A stretch of DNA of 64,000 bases from assembly GCF_000473045.1 (NCBI RefSeq), contig NZ_AXAY01000001.1, forward strand, positions 124,001 to 188,000. The letters are read 5' to 3'. A model generated the notes under the pieces. That model did no database searches. It had not been told where the DNA came from and was given only the letters and a program-made list of their open reading frames with translations. Position 1 is the first letter of the stretch. Each line of letters starts with the position of its first letter. A program made the position numbers and the translations under genes. Positions 31,541 to 40,687 of the stretch are shown here, in pieces. The DNA is from Bradyrhizobium sp. WSM3983 (GTDB lineage Bacteria > Pseudomonadota > Alphaproteobacteria > Rhizobiales > Xanthobacteraceae).

Positions 31541-31563
31541 GGGGCCGCAAGGCCCCTTCGTCT
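31541..31563 (+). terminator. Rho-independent terminator of the secreted-protein gene
   Basis: GGGGCC (31541-31546), GCAA loop, GGCCCC (31551-31556), then TTCGTCTT. Position right after the stop supports it. Confidence 0.7.
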
Positions 31564-31738
31564 TATGAGGCGTTTTGCACGCACGCGATCCGGTCCGCTG
31601 GCCGACAGGGACGATCCGTCTTCACGACTCCAGTCGGCTCTTCAGCAGGTCGCCCGGCCGGCCATGCGCCGCCGGCCCGGACACCACCCAACGCGAGGGA
31701 TCAACTTCCTTCGTGCAGGACCTGTGAACATTGCGCTG

Positions 31739-32215
31739 TCATGAGCCGGGCGTTCTAACGACGAGCTTTATGTTTAACAGGCTGACGCCCTTGAATGGGT
31801 TCGGCGCGCTTTCGATCGTTCCCGTGCCGGTGGCGTTCGCATAGGCACCCGTGCCCGAAAGGATCGTGTATTCGCCGGTTGATTTGCCGTCCTTTGCCGA
31901 GCCGACGTAGCGCGCCGTAATCGAGCCTTCCTCGAACGTATAAGTGCTATAGCCGAAGAAGGGGCCCGACCCTTTGAGCAAGTCCGAACTATTGACGAAC
32001 TCTTTCACCCCGACACGGCCATCGTTGAAGACGGCGACGCCAAAGAATTTGCCGGACACAATCGTCTGTCCTTCGACGTTTGCTACCTCTATGACCTTGA
32101 CGTCGATCGGCTTGGTGACGAGCTTGAACTCGAGCACTTGCTCACCGGCTACAGCGGTCGACGCCGCCACGGCCAATGCCACGCCAGAAAGGAAAAAGGT
32201 GAGAGACTTCCGCAT
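31739..32215 (-). CDS. Secreted allene-oxide-cyclase-like barrel protein
   Basis: 158 residues with a signal peptide (MRKSLTFFLSGVALAVAASTAVAG). The mature part is beta-rich with short repeats of strands (FFGVAVFNDGRVGVKEFVNSSDLLKGSGPFFGYSTYTFEEGSITARYVGSAKDGKSTGEYTILSGTGAYANATGTGTIES). The GxGAYxNAxGTGTI pattern is seen in AOC-barrel/dirigent-like proteins. The ATG follows AGGAGG. A periplasmic role is likely; ligand unknown. Confidence 0.75.
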   Translation of the reverse strand: MRKSLTFFLSGVALAVAASTAVAGEQVLEFKLVTKPIDVKVIEVANVEGQTIVSGKFFGVAVFNDGRVGVKEFVNSSDLLKGSGPFFGYSTYTFEEGSITARYVGSAKDGKSTGEYTILSGTGAYANATGTGTIESAPNPFKGVSLLNIKLVVRTPGS

Positions 32216-32472
32216 AGGCTCCTCCTGCGCTTGTTGAAATCAAGTCAAGAAGTGCCGGCGAGCTACACATCATGTCCCGGCGTTTCGCGGCGGCACAAAG
32301 GGGAGCCCTCGGCGACGCCCCGGCAGCGGCTGAAGCATTCTGTACCCCAAGGCGCGCAGGCAGGGACGCAAGTATAAGTCCCAAGCGATGAAAAAAGGTT
32401 CAGATTCCGGCTGGGTATAATTGTATGCTGAGGGCTTGCTTGGCCGTTTTGCGGGGCCATCGCGAACATCAA

Positions 32473-32886
32473 CTATGGTTTCGCAGGCAGATCCCCGAAA
32501 ACCTCGATCAGGCGAAAGCGCTCGCACATGAGCATCATGTCTTCGCTGAATCGCCCGAGCCGACCGAAATAGGTGCGATGGGCGCCGCGCCAATAGGCGA
32601 GGCTTCGATCGCCCTCCCCCTCATCGTAGGCAAAGGCGGCGTCGACGTCATTGAAGCGCCGATAGGTGATCTCGACGGACTCGATGACGCAGCGCGGCTC
32701 TCCCCGTCCATCAAGCACGACCCAGCGCTCGCCGGGCGTCGACGTGTTCGGTTCGTCTTCTGTGCTGCAGGTCGCAGTCTTGACGCCCTTGACGACGAGT
32801 TCGAGCAATTCATCCGCAAGCGCCGGACTGTCGCCGAAGGCAAAGCTCCGGAGATGTCGATAGTGTTCGGGCACCGGTTTGCACAT
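32473..32886 (-). CDS. ASCH-domain protein
   Basis: 137 residues. ASCH domains are beta-barrel RNA/nucleotide-binding folds related to PUA; some members are N4-acetylcytidine amidohydrolases. Seen: SFAFGDSPALADELLELVVKGVKTATCST (fold start), RWVVLDGRGEPRCVIES, VEITYRRFNDVDAAFAYDEGEGDRSLAYWRGAHRTYF. The ATG at 32886 has GGAG/GGAAG just upstream; the longer frame runs into an unrelated reading frame of the next gene. It lies 38 bases after the dehydrogenase gene, possibly in the same transcript. Confidence 0.85.
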   Translation of the reverse strand: MCKPVPEHYRHLRSFAFGDSPALADELLELVVKGVKTATCSTEDEPNTSTPGERWVVLDGRGEPRCVIESVEITYRRFNDVDAAFAYDEGEGDRSLAYWRGAHRTYFGRLGRFSEDMMLMCERFRLIEVFGDLPAKP

Positions 32887-32924
32887 GAACTTCCAGCTCC
32901 ACTGATATCGACCGCCTGCAGCAC

Positions 32925-34004
32925 CTACAGCGCCGCAAGCACCGCCTTCGTAATATCGGACGTGCCGTTGCTGCCACCGAACTCCATCGGCTTGAGGCCG
33001 CCGGCATAGACCTGGTCTACCGCGCGCTCGATCCGCTCGCCCGCCTCGGCTGCGCTCTCGACGCCATGCTTGTCGGCGAGCCAGTCCAGCATCATCGCCG
33101 CCGACAGGATCATGCCGGTGGGATTGGCCTTGCCCTGCCCCATGATGTCGGGCGCCGTGCCGTGGCACGGCTGGAACACCGCGTATTTGTCGCCGATGTC
33201 GGCCGACGGCGCCATGCCGAGGCCGCCGATCAGGCTCGCGGTGATGTCGGAGACGATGTCGCCGAACATGTTCTCCATCACCATCACGTCGAAATCCCAG
33301 GGACGCTTGACCAGCATCGCCGCGCAGGCATCGACATAGAGGCGATCGGTCTTCACCTCGGGATGCCTCTTTGCGATCTCGTCGAAAATGCCGCGGAAGA
33401 ACGCAAACGCCTTGAACACGTTCGCCTTGTCAACGCAGGCCAGCGCCCCCGGCTTGCCGCGCGCCTTGCGCCGCTCGGCGAGGCGAAACGAGAAGTCGAA
33501 CAGCCGCTCGGAGGTCTTGCGCGTGATCACCATGGTCTCGCGCGCGTCCTCATGCGTGACCACGCCCTTTCCCATCGAGGCGAACAAGCCTTCGGTGGAC
33601 TCGCGGATCACAACGAGATCGATGCCGCGCTTGTCGGCGCCGACGATCGGGCTCGGCACGCCTGGAATGAGCCGCGCCGGCCGCACGCCGGCATAGAGAT
33701 CGAAGATGAAGCGCAGCTCGATCTGCGGCGCGATCTCGGTATTGTCGGGATAGCGCACCGAGGGCAGGCCGCAGGCGCCAAGAAGGATCGCGTCCGCCTC
33801 CTCGCAGAGCTTGATCGTGGAGTCCGGCATCGACTTGCCGGTGGCGAGATAATTGTTGGCGCCGGCCGGCGCCTCGGTGAAGCGGAAGCGCAAGTCCGAC
33901 TTCGCCTCGATCCTGCGCAGCACCTCGAGCGCGGGCGCCATGACTTCGGGTCCGATGCCGTCACCGGCGAGCACGGCGATGTGGAAGGCGTTGTTTGCGG
34001 ACAT
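32925..34004 (-). CDS. Isocitrate/isopropylmalate dehydrogenase family enzyme (tartrate dehydrogenase-like)
   Basis: A 359-residue NAD-dependent beta-decarboxylating dehydrogenase. Seen: IAVLAGDGIGPEVM (N-terminus), the substrate loop VIRESTEGLFASMGKG, metal-binding aspartates in ENMFGDIVSDITASLIGGLGMAPSADIGD, and the cofactor region FQPCHGTAPDIMGQGKANPTGMILSAAMML. It is closest in kind to tartrate/3-isopropylmalate dehydrogenases; true LeuB usually sits with leuCD, absent here, so a role on D-malate or tartrate is preferred. ATG 34004 follows AGGAAA. An intergenic palindromic repeat lies upstream. Confidence 0.88.
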   Translation of the reverse strand: MSANNAFHIAVLAGDGIGPEVMAPALEVLRRIEAKSDLRFRFTEAPAGANNYLATGKSMPDSTIKLCEEADAILLGACGLPSVRYPDNTEIAPQIELRFIFDLYAGVRPARLIPGVPSPIVGADKRGIDLVVIRESTEGLFASMGKGVVTHEDARETMVITRKTSERLFDFSFRLAERRKARGKPGALACVDKANVFKAFAFFRGIFDEIAKRHPEVKTDRLYVDACAAMLVKRPWDFDVMVMENMFGDIVSDITASLIGGLGMAPSADIGDKYAVFQPCHGTAPDIMGQGKANPTGMILSAAMMLDWLADKHGVESAAEAGERIERAVDQVYAGGLKPMEFGGSNGTSDITKAVLAAL

Positions 34005-34035
34005 GGGGATTTCCTGCGCGAAAGTCTGAGTGAGC

Positions 34036-34124
34036 CCGTCATTGCGAGGAGCTCTTGCGACGAAGCAATCCAGGCTGTTTCCACGGATGGATTCTGGATT
34101 GCTTCGCTTCGCTCGCAATGACGG
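34036..34124. repeat. Bradyrhizobium-type intergenic palindromic repeat
   Basis: Arms CCGTCATTGCGAG (34036-34048) and CTCGCAATGACGG (34112-34124) are perfect 13-bp complements; inner arms GAAGCAATCCA/TGGATTGCTTC also pair. The whole forms a long cruciform-like element between two metabolic genes. A partial copy lies near 29,340. Confidence 0.85.
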
Positions 34125-34138
34125 CGGAGAGAGTGAAG

Positions 34139-35206
34139 TTACGGCGTCAGCACCGTGCGCCCGACCACTGCGCCCTGCTGCAATAGCACCAGCGCGTCGT
34201 TGGCCTTGTTGAGCGGCGCCTTCGTTACCGGGATCGGCGCCACGTTCTTGGCGCGGACGAGATCGAGCAATTCCTGCGTCTCACGCAGGTTTCCGACATA
34301 GCTGCCCTGGATCGTCACCGCCTTGATCGGGATCAGCGGCAAGGCCCAGGTCGCGCCGCCGCCGAACAGGCCGACGATGACGAGCTTGCCGCCCTTGGTC
34401 AGGCAGTCGAAACCGAGCTGCGTCGTTGCAGCATTGCCGACGAGATCGATCACGGCACGGATCGGCCCGCCCGCCTTCTTCGCCAACTGCTCCAGCGCGT
34501 CCGGCGCCTTGGGATCGACGGTCGCCAGCGCGCCGGCCTTTTCCGCGGCCTCGCGCTTCCTGGCGTCGATGTCGACCATGATCGCCCCCCTGCCGCCCAT
34601 CGCCTTGAGCAGCGACAGTGCCATCAGGCCGAGACCGCCGGCGCCAAACATCACGATCGGCGTGTCAAAATGTTGCTCGACCTTCTTCAAGGCGCTGTAG
34701 GTGGTGACGCCCGAGCAGGCATAGGGCGCAGCCGACGCGGGATCGAGGCCCTTCAGATTGAGCAGATAGCGCGGATGCGGCACAAGCATGTGATCGGAAT
34801 AACCGCCGTCGCAATAGACGCCGAGCGAGCGCGGCGTCAGGCACATGTTCTCGTCACCGGCGAGACACGTGGCGCATTTGCCGCAACCGATCCAGGGATA
34901 GACGAGACCGACATCGCCGAGCTTGAGGCCGCCCTGGTCGGTCGGCTTCACGTCCGGACCGAACGCGATGACCTCGCCGACGGTCTCGTGGCCCATGGTC
35001 AGCGGCAGATTGATGCCGCGGTCCTTCAGTGACAGCGGCTTGCGGCCATGGCCGAGATCGTAGCCGCCTTCCCAGATGTGGAGATCGCTGTGGCAGACGC
35101 CGGCGGCCTTGACCCTGATCAGCACCTGCGTGCCCGACGGCTGCGGCGTCGCCTCGTCGAACTCCTGCAGCGGCGCCTTGAAATCGGCGACCTTGAAACT
35201 CTTCAT
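34139..35206 (-). CDS. Zinc-containing alcohol dehydrogenase
   Basis: A 355-residue MDR dehydrogenase with both zinc sites: catalytic Cys38 and His73, structural Cys108, Cys111, Cys114 and Cys122 (GCGKCATCLAGDENMC). NAD(P)-binding motif GAGGLGLMALSLL. Start placed at the second of two ATGs (35206), six bases after GGGAGG. It likely oxidises primary or aromatic alcohols. The IPMDH-like gene downstream is separated by a palindromic repeat. Confidence 0.92.
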   Translation of the reverse strand: MKSFKVADFKAPLQEFDEATPQPSGTQVLIRVKAAGVCHSDLHIWEGGYDLGHGRKPLSLKDRGINLPLTMGHETVGEVIAFGPDVKPTDQGGLKLGDVGLVYPWIGCGKCATCLAGDENMCLTPRSLGVYCDGGYSDHMLVPHPRYLLNLKGLDPASAAPYACSGVTTYSALKKVEQHFDTPIVMFGAGGLGLMALSLLKAMGGRGAIMVDIDARKREAAEKAGALATVDPKAPDALEQLAKKAGGPIRAVIDLVGNAATTQLGFDCLTKGGKLVIVGLFGGGATWALPLIPIKAVTIQGSYVGNLRETQELLDLVRAKNVAPIPVTKAPLNKANDALVLLQQGAVVGRTVLTP

Positions 35207-35350
35207 CGGCATCCTCCCGGCATACTCTTCGTCGCGCCACCATGCCACGGGCGGCGGGGCGAGACAAACCTGGACTGTCTAGTTGACGCCGGCGGATGAT
35301 GGCAAGCCAACCACGCGCAGGGCCGATTGCTTGCTGCACGACGCCGTTCG

Positions 35351-36547
35351 TCAGCCCTGCACGGCCGTTTTGCCTGACGGAATTGACGCGTCGTCGGAAA
35401 GGCCAACCTCATCGCGCAGTTCGCGCGTGTGCTCGCCGAGCACGGCCATGGTCTCGCCCGGCGTGGTGTCGGCGCCCGTCATCCGGAACGGCAGATTGAG
35501 CACCCGGAACGAGCCGCCTCCGTCTTCCACCGACGAGAGCGCCTGCCGGTGCGCGAGCTGCGGATCGGCCATGGCCTCTTTGATGGTGCGATAGGCCGAG
35601 GCCGGCACGCCGGCGGCGCTCAAGGCCACAAGACATGCATCGGTCGACAACTGCCGCGACCAGGCCTCGACGCCGTCCATCATGTCGGCCCAGTTCTCGC
35701 GCCGTGGAGCATAGGAGGCGAAGCGCGGATCGGAGATCCATTCGGGTCGACCGATCACACCCATCAAGGCCTGGAACGTCTTCTCGCTGGCGACCGTGAT
35801 CATGACATAGCCGTTGGCCGTCTCGGTCGGCCCGAACATCGGGCGCGGCGGCGGCTTCACCGCGAATTGCGAGCTCTGCAGTTCGATCACCGTCAAGGTC
35901 AGCATCGACTCCAGCATGGAGACGTCGATGTGCTGGCCGAGCCCGGTCATGGTGCGCTGATAGAGCGCGGACGCGATCGCGCCAAAGCCGTAGGTGCCGG
36001 TGACGACATCAGCATGGTAGATGCCGCAATAGTCCGGACGGTTGCGGCCGGGCTGGTAGGCGAGATGCGCCATATCGTAGCCGGAGGCGGCATGGATCAC
36101 CGGCGCGTAGGCCGGCAACTCGGCCGAGGGACCGGTCTGGCCGTAGCCCGAGATCGAACAGTAGATCAGCCTGGGATTGACCGGACGCAGGCTGTCGTAG
36201 TCGAGCCGCAGTCGGCGCATCACGCCCGGACGAAAATTCTCGACCAGGATGTCAGCGGTGGCGACCAGCCGGCGGACCGCCTCCTTGCCGTCCTCCGATT
36301 TGAGGTCGAGCACCGCGCTCTTCTTGCCGACATTGAGCTGGCCGAACACGGTGCTGCAGCCCTTGCGCAGCGGCGGCCGCGTCCGCATCGTCTCGCCGCC
36401 GTCGGTCTCGATCTTGATGACCTCAGCGCCCATGTCGGCCAGCATCCGCGCGCAATGGGGGCCGGCGATGGTGGTCGAAAAATCCAGGACCCTTAAGCCC
36501 GCGAAGGCCTTTGTCGTCGTGTCTTCGTGCTTATCTGGTAGCTGCAT
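35351..36547 (-). CDS. Family III CoA-transferase (CaiB/BaiF)
   Basis: A 398-residue acyl-CoA transferase of the formyl-CoA/carnitine type, which moves CoA between carboxylic acids through an aspartyl anhydride. Seen: LRVLDFSTTIAGPHCARMLADMGAEVIKIE near the N-terminus, DILVENFRPGVMRRLRLDY, SISGYGQTGP and the catalytic Asp in YCGIYHADVVTGTYG. ATG 36547 preserves the usual short N-terminus. Divergent from glgA. The substrate cannot be named. Confidence 0.9.
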   Translation of the reverse strand: MQLPDKHEDTTTKAFAGLRVLDFSTTIAGPHCARMLADMGAEVIKIETDGGETMRTRPPLRKGCSTVFGQLNVGKKSAVLDLKSEDGKEAVRRLVATADILVENFRPGVMRRLRLDYDSLRPVNPRLIYCSISGYGQTGPSAELPAYAPVIHAASGYDMAHLAYQPGRNRPDYCGIYHADVVTGTYGFGAIASALYQRTMTGLGQHIDVSMLESMLTLTVIELQSSQFAVKPPPRPMFGPTETANGYVMITVASEKTFQALMGVIGRPEWISDPRFASYAPRRENWADMMDGVEAWSRQLSTDACLVALSAAGVPASAYRTIKEAMADPQLAHRQALSSVEDGGGSFRVLNLPFRMTGADTTPGETMAVLGEHTRELRDEVGLSDDASIPSGKTAVQG

Positions 36548-36565
36548 CCCCGGCCCGTCCCTTAA

Positions 36566-36590
36566 GGAACTATCGTTGTTCTCTCGTGTT
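36566..36590 (+). promoter_or_regulatory. Near-consensus EcfG promoter upstream of glgA
   Basis: GGAAC (36566-36570), 16-base spacer, TGTT (36587-36590), one mismatch in the -10 part. It lies 142 bases upstream of the glgA start. Confidence 0.35.
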
Positions 36591-36732
36591 GGTGCGCCGA
36601 CCCTAGATGGCGGCGGCTGAGTAGGAAAGTCTTTACCGAACGAACGCGTCTCGTGGGCAGGCCGAGATTTCCAGGGGCAACTGGACCCGATCTTGCATAG
36701 CAGCAATCGGGATCGGAAGAGGGCAATCGTTC

Positions 36733-38148
36733 TTGAGGGTCTTGTTCGTTACCACAGAGATGGACGACTTCGTCCGCGTCGGCGGACTTGGTGCCGTTTC
36801 TGCTGCCCTCCCCCGAGCGCTCCGCCCCTTCGCCGATATCCGGATCATGCTGCCCGGCTATCGCGACATCATCGAACAGCTCACGCATATTCAGATCGTT
36901 GGCCGCTGCCCGGCATTTGCGGAGATGCCGGCCTGCTCGCTCGGCCGGGCCGCCACCAAGGACGGCCTGCCGGTCTATGTGCTGTTGTGCTCACAACTCT
37001 ACGACCGCCCCGGCAATCCCTATGGCGACGAAGCCGGGCGCGACTGGCCCGACAACGACATCCGTTTCGCGCGCTTTGCCTCGGCTGCCGCTGAGCTTGC
37101 CATGGGCAAGCTGGACAAGAATTGGGCAGCAGACCTGATCCATGCCAATGATTGGCAAGCCGCGCTGGTGCCGGCCTACCTCGCCTGGCGCGGCGCCAAG
37201 CTGCCGTCGATCCTGACCATCCACAACCTCGCCTATCAGGGGCTCTTCCCGAAGGAGTCGCTGCGTCGAATTGGCGTCCCCGAAAGCTCCTTCCACATCG
37301 ACGGCGTCGAGTTCTACGACCAGCTCTCCTTTCTCAAGGCAGGCCTCGTCTACGCCTCGCACCTCACCACCGTCAGCGGCACTTACGCGCGCGAGATCAC
37401 CACCGAGGAATACGGCTGCGGCCTCGAAGGCCTGTTGCGCGTCCGCTCCGACGCATCCGAGCTCACCGGCATCCTCAACGGCATCGACGAGAGCTGGGAC
37501 CCGCGCTCCTGCGCCCAGCTCGCACAACAATTCAGTGCCGGCGACTGGATCGGCAAGAAGGCCAATTCGGATTATGTGCGCAAGCAGTTTGGCCTCGCGG
37601 TCTCGCGCGGGCCGATGTTCGCGATCGTCGCACGCCTCGTGCACCAGAAGGGCATCGACCTCGTGCTGTCGGCGGCCGACGAGATCGTCGACGCCGGCGG
37701 GCAGATCGTGGTCACCGGCTCCGGCGAGCCGGCGCTCGAGCAGGCGCTGATCGACGCCCATCGCCGCCGGCCCGACGCCATCGGCGTCACCATCGGCTTC
37801 AACGACGCCCAGGCGCGGCGCATTTTTGCCGGCAGCGATTTCACATTGATGCCGTCGCGGTTCGAGCCGTGCGGGCTCAGCCAGATGTACGCCCAGCGTT
37901 TCGGCTCGCTACCGATCGGCCACCAGACCGGCGGCCTTGCCGAAACCATTACCGACGGCGAGACCGGCTTCCTGTTCTCAAAACCCTCGCATGAGTCTTT
38001 CCTCGGCGGCGTCCGCCGCGCCTTCGAAGCGTTCATGGCCCAGGACCAGCTCGACACCATGCGCCGCAGCGCCATGGGCCGCTCGTTCTCCTGGAGCATC
38101 TCGGCCGGCAGTTACAGCGTGCTGTATCGGAAGCTGGCGGCGGTGTGA
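36733..38148 (+). CDS. glgA: Glycogen synthase (ADP-glucose type) with unusual N-terminal motif
   Basis: A 471-residue GT5 glycosyltransferase that elongates alpha-1,4-glucan from ADP-glucose. Seen: MRVLFVTTEMDDFVRVGGLGAVSAALPRAL, HANDWQAALVPAYL, TIHNLAYQGLFP, ILNGIDESWDP, RLVHQKGIDLVL, and the C-terminal MPSRFEPCGLSQMYAQRFGSLPIGHQTGGLAETI. The first motif reads RVGGL, whereas the family has K-x-GGL with the lysine contacting ADP-glucose. Start is a TTG. No glgB/glgC adjacent; the amylo-glucosidase at 59 kb is the only other clear glycogen gene here. Confidence 0.9.
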   Translation: MRVLFVTTEMDDFVRVGGLGAVSAALPRALRPFADIRIMLPGYRDIIEQLTHIQIVGRCPAFAEMPACSLGRAATKDGLPVYVLLCSQLYDRPGNPYGDEAGRDWPDNDIRFARFASAAAELAMGKLDKNWAADLIHANDWQAALVPAYLAWRGAKLPSILTIHNLAYQGLFPKESLRRIGVPESSFHIDGVEFYDQLSFLKAGLVYASHLTTVSGTYAREITTEEYGCGLEGLLRVRSDASELTGILNGIDESWDPRSCAQLAQQFSAGDWIGKKANSDYVRKQFGLAVSRGPMFAIVARLVHQKGIDLVLSAADEIVDAGGQIVVTGSGEPALEQALIDAHRRRPDAIGVTIGFNDAQARRIFAGSDFTLMPSRFEPCGLSQMYAQRFGSLPIGHQTGGLAETITDGETGFLFSKPSHESFLGGVRRAFEAFMAQDQLDTMRRSAMGRSFSWSISAGSYSVLYRKLAAV

Positions 38149-38175
38149 GGCTGAGGCGCACGACACTCCATCTCT

Positions 38176-38295
38176 CGTCACCCTGAGGTGCTCGCCTCGA
38201 AGGGCGACGGCCCGGCTGCAACAGCGGGGCCGTGCATCCTTCGAGGCTCCCGGCGCGATGCATCTGCATCGCGCCACTCGCGCCTCAGGATGACG
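38176..38295. repeat. Intergenic palindromic repeat (Bradyrhizobium type)
   Basis: Outer arms CGTCACCCTGAGGTG (38176-38190) and CGCCTCAGGATGACG (38281-38295) pair with few mismatches. Inside are a GGCCCGGC/GCGGGGCC hairpin and a perfect 11-bp hairpin (GGCGCGATGCA/TGCATCGCGCC, 38252-38275). It fills the space between the convergent glgA and MpaB-like genes. Confidence 0.8.
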
Positions 38296-38313
38296 GATTA
38301 AGAGTGGAGCACC

Positions 38314-39306
38314 TCACCCCTTCCCACGCACGTCCATCTGCGACCGGCCGATCCAGGCGCGGTTGAGGCAGCGCGTCATCCAGTCCGGCTGCAGCTCGCC
38401 GCGTAGCCTGGCCTGCGCTTCCTGGTAAGGACCGACATAGCGCAGCCGGTCCGGCAATTTCGGATAGACACGCTTGATCCATCGCAGCGCGTTTTCGGCT
38501 GCCCTCTTGTCGCGCTCATCGAGCTCAAACCCAAAGCCTGCGCGCAGACGCTCCGGCAACAGGCTTGCCGTGAGCGCGCGATACCATCGCGGCGGTCGCA
38601 GCCACGGACGCGCACCGCCAAAGATCTGCGCGGCGATCTCGCGCGCCGCCGGACTGACGGTCAGCGTGTCCGACTGCGCCATCGCGGCGGTGTAAGTTGT
38701 GAAACCTGACCAGTCCGCCGGCAGATCATCGCCGGTCAGACCGAACAGCGCGCCAAACGTCCGGCTCTCGCTCCAGTAGCGCTCGCGCTCTTCGGCCGAG
38801 AGCGGCGGCAGAACCAGATCGTGCGCCATCAGCGCGGTCTCGACCAGCGTCGCATGAACCCAGCGCAGCGACGGGATGTCGTTGGCACAGTAGCGCGAGC
38901 CAGCTGCGAACGGACCGATCGTCTCCGGCATCAGGCCTGTGATCATCGAGTGGCGCCGGTGCAGCTGCCGCGACGACAGCATGGCCCGGTCGAGCGAGCC
39001 GTACACCATGGCGAACACGATGTCGAAGGTGCGATGGAAGCGGCCGATCGGATCGGCAAGGGTTTTGGAATGCTCGGCGATGGCCGCGGCGACCCAGGGG
39101 TGGGCGAGTTGAAGCAGCAGCGCACGGCCGGCGCCGAGAAAGATGACGGCCTCGCGATCGATCCGCCAGGTCACCGAGTCCGGACCGAACACGCCCGGGA
39201 TCGGTCCGGCCGCACCAGCGCGGACCTGATCGAGAGCCAATTCCAGATCGTTGCCGGACACCACTTGCAGAGCCTTTTCGACTGCGGACCGGCGCCGACG
39301 ATCCAC
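38314..39306 (-). CDS. MpaB-type oxygenase (DUF2236 family)
   Basis: About 330 residues, helical and cytoplasmic. The DUF2236 pattern is clear (GVFGPDSVTWRIDREAVIFLGAGRALLLQLAHPWVAAAIAEHS...FRHRTFDIVFAMVYGS; later HATLVETALMAHDLVLP). Members are haem-containing oxygenases such as MpaB/Lcp-type enzymes, suggesting a role in lipid or rubber-like oxidation. The GTG at 39306 is the best start I see, with no strong ribosome site. The longer frame upstream runs over the patatin gene's end in another frame. Likely co-transcribed with the patatin, 43 bases upstream. Confidence 0.8.
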   Translation of the reverse strand: MDRRRRSAVEKALQVVSGNDLELALDQVRAGAAGPIPGVFGPDSVTWRIDREAVIFLGAGRALLLQLAHPWVAAAIAEHSKTLADPIGRFHRTFDIVFAMVYGSLDRAMLSSRQLHRRHSMITGLMPETIGPFAAGSRYCANDIPSLRWVHATLVETALMAHDLVLPPLSAEERERYWSESRTFGALFGLTGDDLPADWSGFTTYTAAMAQSDTLTVSPAAREIAAQIFGGARPWLRPPRWYRALTASLLPERLRAGFGFELDERDKRAAENALRWIKRVYPKLPDRLRYVGPYQEAQARLRGELQPDWMTRCLNRAWIGRSQMDVRGKG

Positions 39307-39349
39307 AAGGCCTGTGGCAATTCCATGAAGCGAGCGGCGGCTTGTGGCG

Positions 39350-40486
39350 CTATTCCGCCGCCAGTGGCATCTCGTCCATTTGCTCATGCAGCACCACGCC
39401 CGACAACGGATCGAATTCGCCGACCCACGGCTTTCGCGCGAGCACGGACCTGGTGTGAGCGTAGCCCGCATTCCAGCGCCGCGTGATCCCCGACGGGCTG
39501 AAGTCGATGTCCTTGGTATGGGTCTCGCGCTCGAGCTGCGGCGCCAGCAACCGCACCACATGCATACGCGTCGAGCAGCCGTAGCCGATCAAATCTCTCA
39601 CCGCGGGATCGTCGCGCTCGCTCTTGGGCAATCGTGCCGCAAGCTGGTTGATGACGTGGCGCAGGCGATGGGCCTGCTGCTGGCGGACGATCTGGCTGGC
39701 GATGCGGCTTGAATACTGCACGTCCTTGTGCCGGTTGAGCACCTCCGCCATCGTCGTCGGCTCGCCGCCGACGGGATTCCACAGATGCACGGAGAAGATC
39801 AGCGAGTCCCTGCGCGGATTGTCGTCGAACACGGCTTCTGTCGGCGTGTTCGATAGGATGCCGCCGTCCCAATACAGCTCGCCATCGATGCGCACCGCCG
39901 GGAAGGCCGGCGGCAGCGCGCCCGAAGCCATCACGTGCTTCACCGTCAGCTCGCCGTCGCGGCTGTCGAAATAGCGCATCTGGCTGGTGCCGACATGAGC
40001 CGCGCCGACCGTGAGTCGCGGCGCGCAGCGATTGGCCAGATCGAAATCGACCAGCTCGCGCAGCGTCGTCTCCAGTGGCGCGGTTGAATAGAATCCAGCG
40101 TGATCGGCGCCGAGTGGGTAGGACTCGCTGACATGTGCCAGCGGATTGGGCCGGAAGAAGCCGGCAACGCCGTGGGTGACGGTCGACCAATAGGCCAGCT
40201 TCTCGTTGAAGCCGGGAAAGATGCTGCCCGGACCCCAGACCGGTTTCTGCTCCATCCGCTTCCAGAATTCCCGCAAACGCGCGAGCCGGTGATCCGGCGC
40301 GTTGCCTGCAATGAGGCTTGCATTGATGGCGCCGATCGAGGTGCCGATCACCCAGTCCGGCTCGATGCCAGCCTCGTGCAGCGCCTGGTAGACGCCGGCC
40401 TGGTACGAGCCGAGCGCGCCGCCGCCTTGCAGCACGAGGACGACCTGACCCGGGAGGCCAATACCTTTGCCTTGCATGCCGTTCAT
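39350..40486 (-). CDS. Patatin-like phospholipase
   Basis: A 378-residue acyl hydrolase with a Ser-Asp dyad. Seen: GGGALG oxyanion loop (LVLQGGGALGSYQAGV), nucleophile Ser50 in IGTSIGAINA, and Asp-Gly-Gly (LYWDGGILSN, about residue 210). The C-terminal DUF3734-like region (SGITRRWNAGYAHTRSVL...) is typical of proteobacterial patatins. It would release fatty acids from membrane or storage lipids. Divergent from a LysR gene. Confidence 0.93.
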   Translation of the reverse strand: MNGMQGKGIGLPGQVVLVLQGGGALGSYQAGVYQALHEAGIEPDWVIGTSIGAINASLIAGNAPDHRLARLREFWKRMEQKPVWGPGSIFPGFNEKLAYWSTVTHGVAGFFRPNPLAHVSESYPLGADHAGFYSTAPLETTLRELVDFDLANRCAPRLTVGAAHVGTSQMRYFDSRDGELTVKHVMASGALPPAFPAVRIDGELYWDGGILSNTPTEAVFDDNPRRDSLIFSVHLWNPVGGEPTTMAEVLNRHKDVQYSSRIASQIVRQQQAHRLRHVINQLAARLPKSERDDPAVRDLIGYGCSTRMHVVRLLAPQLERETHTKDIDFSPSGITRRWNAGYAHTRSVLARKPWVGEFDPLSGVVLHEQMDEMPLAAE

Positions 40487-40687
40487 GGTTCGCTCCTGGT
40501 GAGCCCGTACTGGTCGAATATACGTCGAACGCGGTGGTTATGTTACGCCTGATCGTTTTACGGGATTACGGGACCTTTTGAAATGCCGGCCGGCTTCCGA
40601 GTCCATACGTCCGCGCTATCGCGGGTGGGATGTCATTTCCGGCTCCGGTCGGCTAGATTTCGGGGCGATCTCGCTGGGAGCCGATCC

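Noticed and set aside
32234..32250. Possible FixK box (TTGACTTGATTTCAA on the minus strand)
   Set aside because: The half-sites are 7 bases apart, not 6, and the downstream gene has no link to micro-oxic growth.
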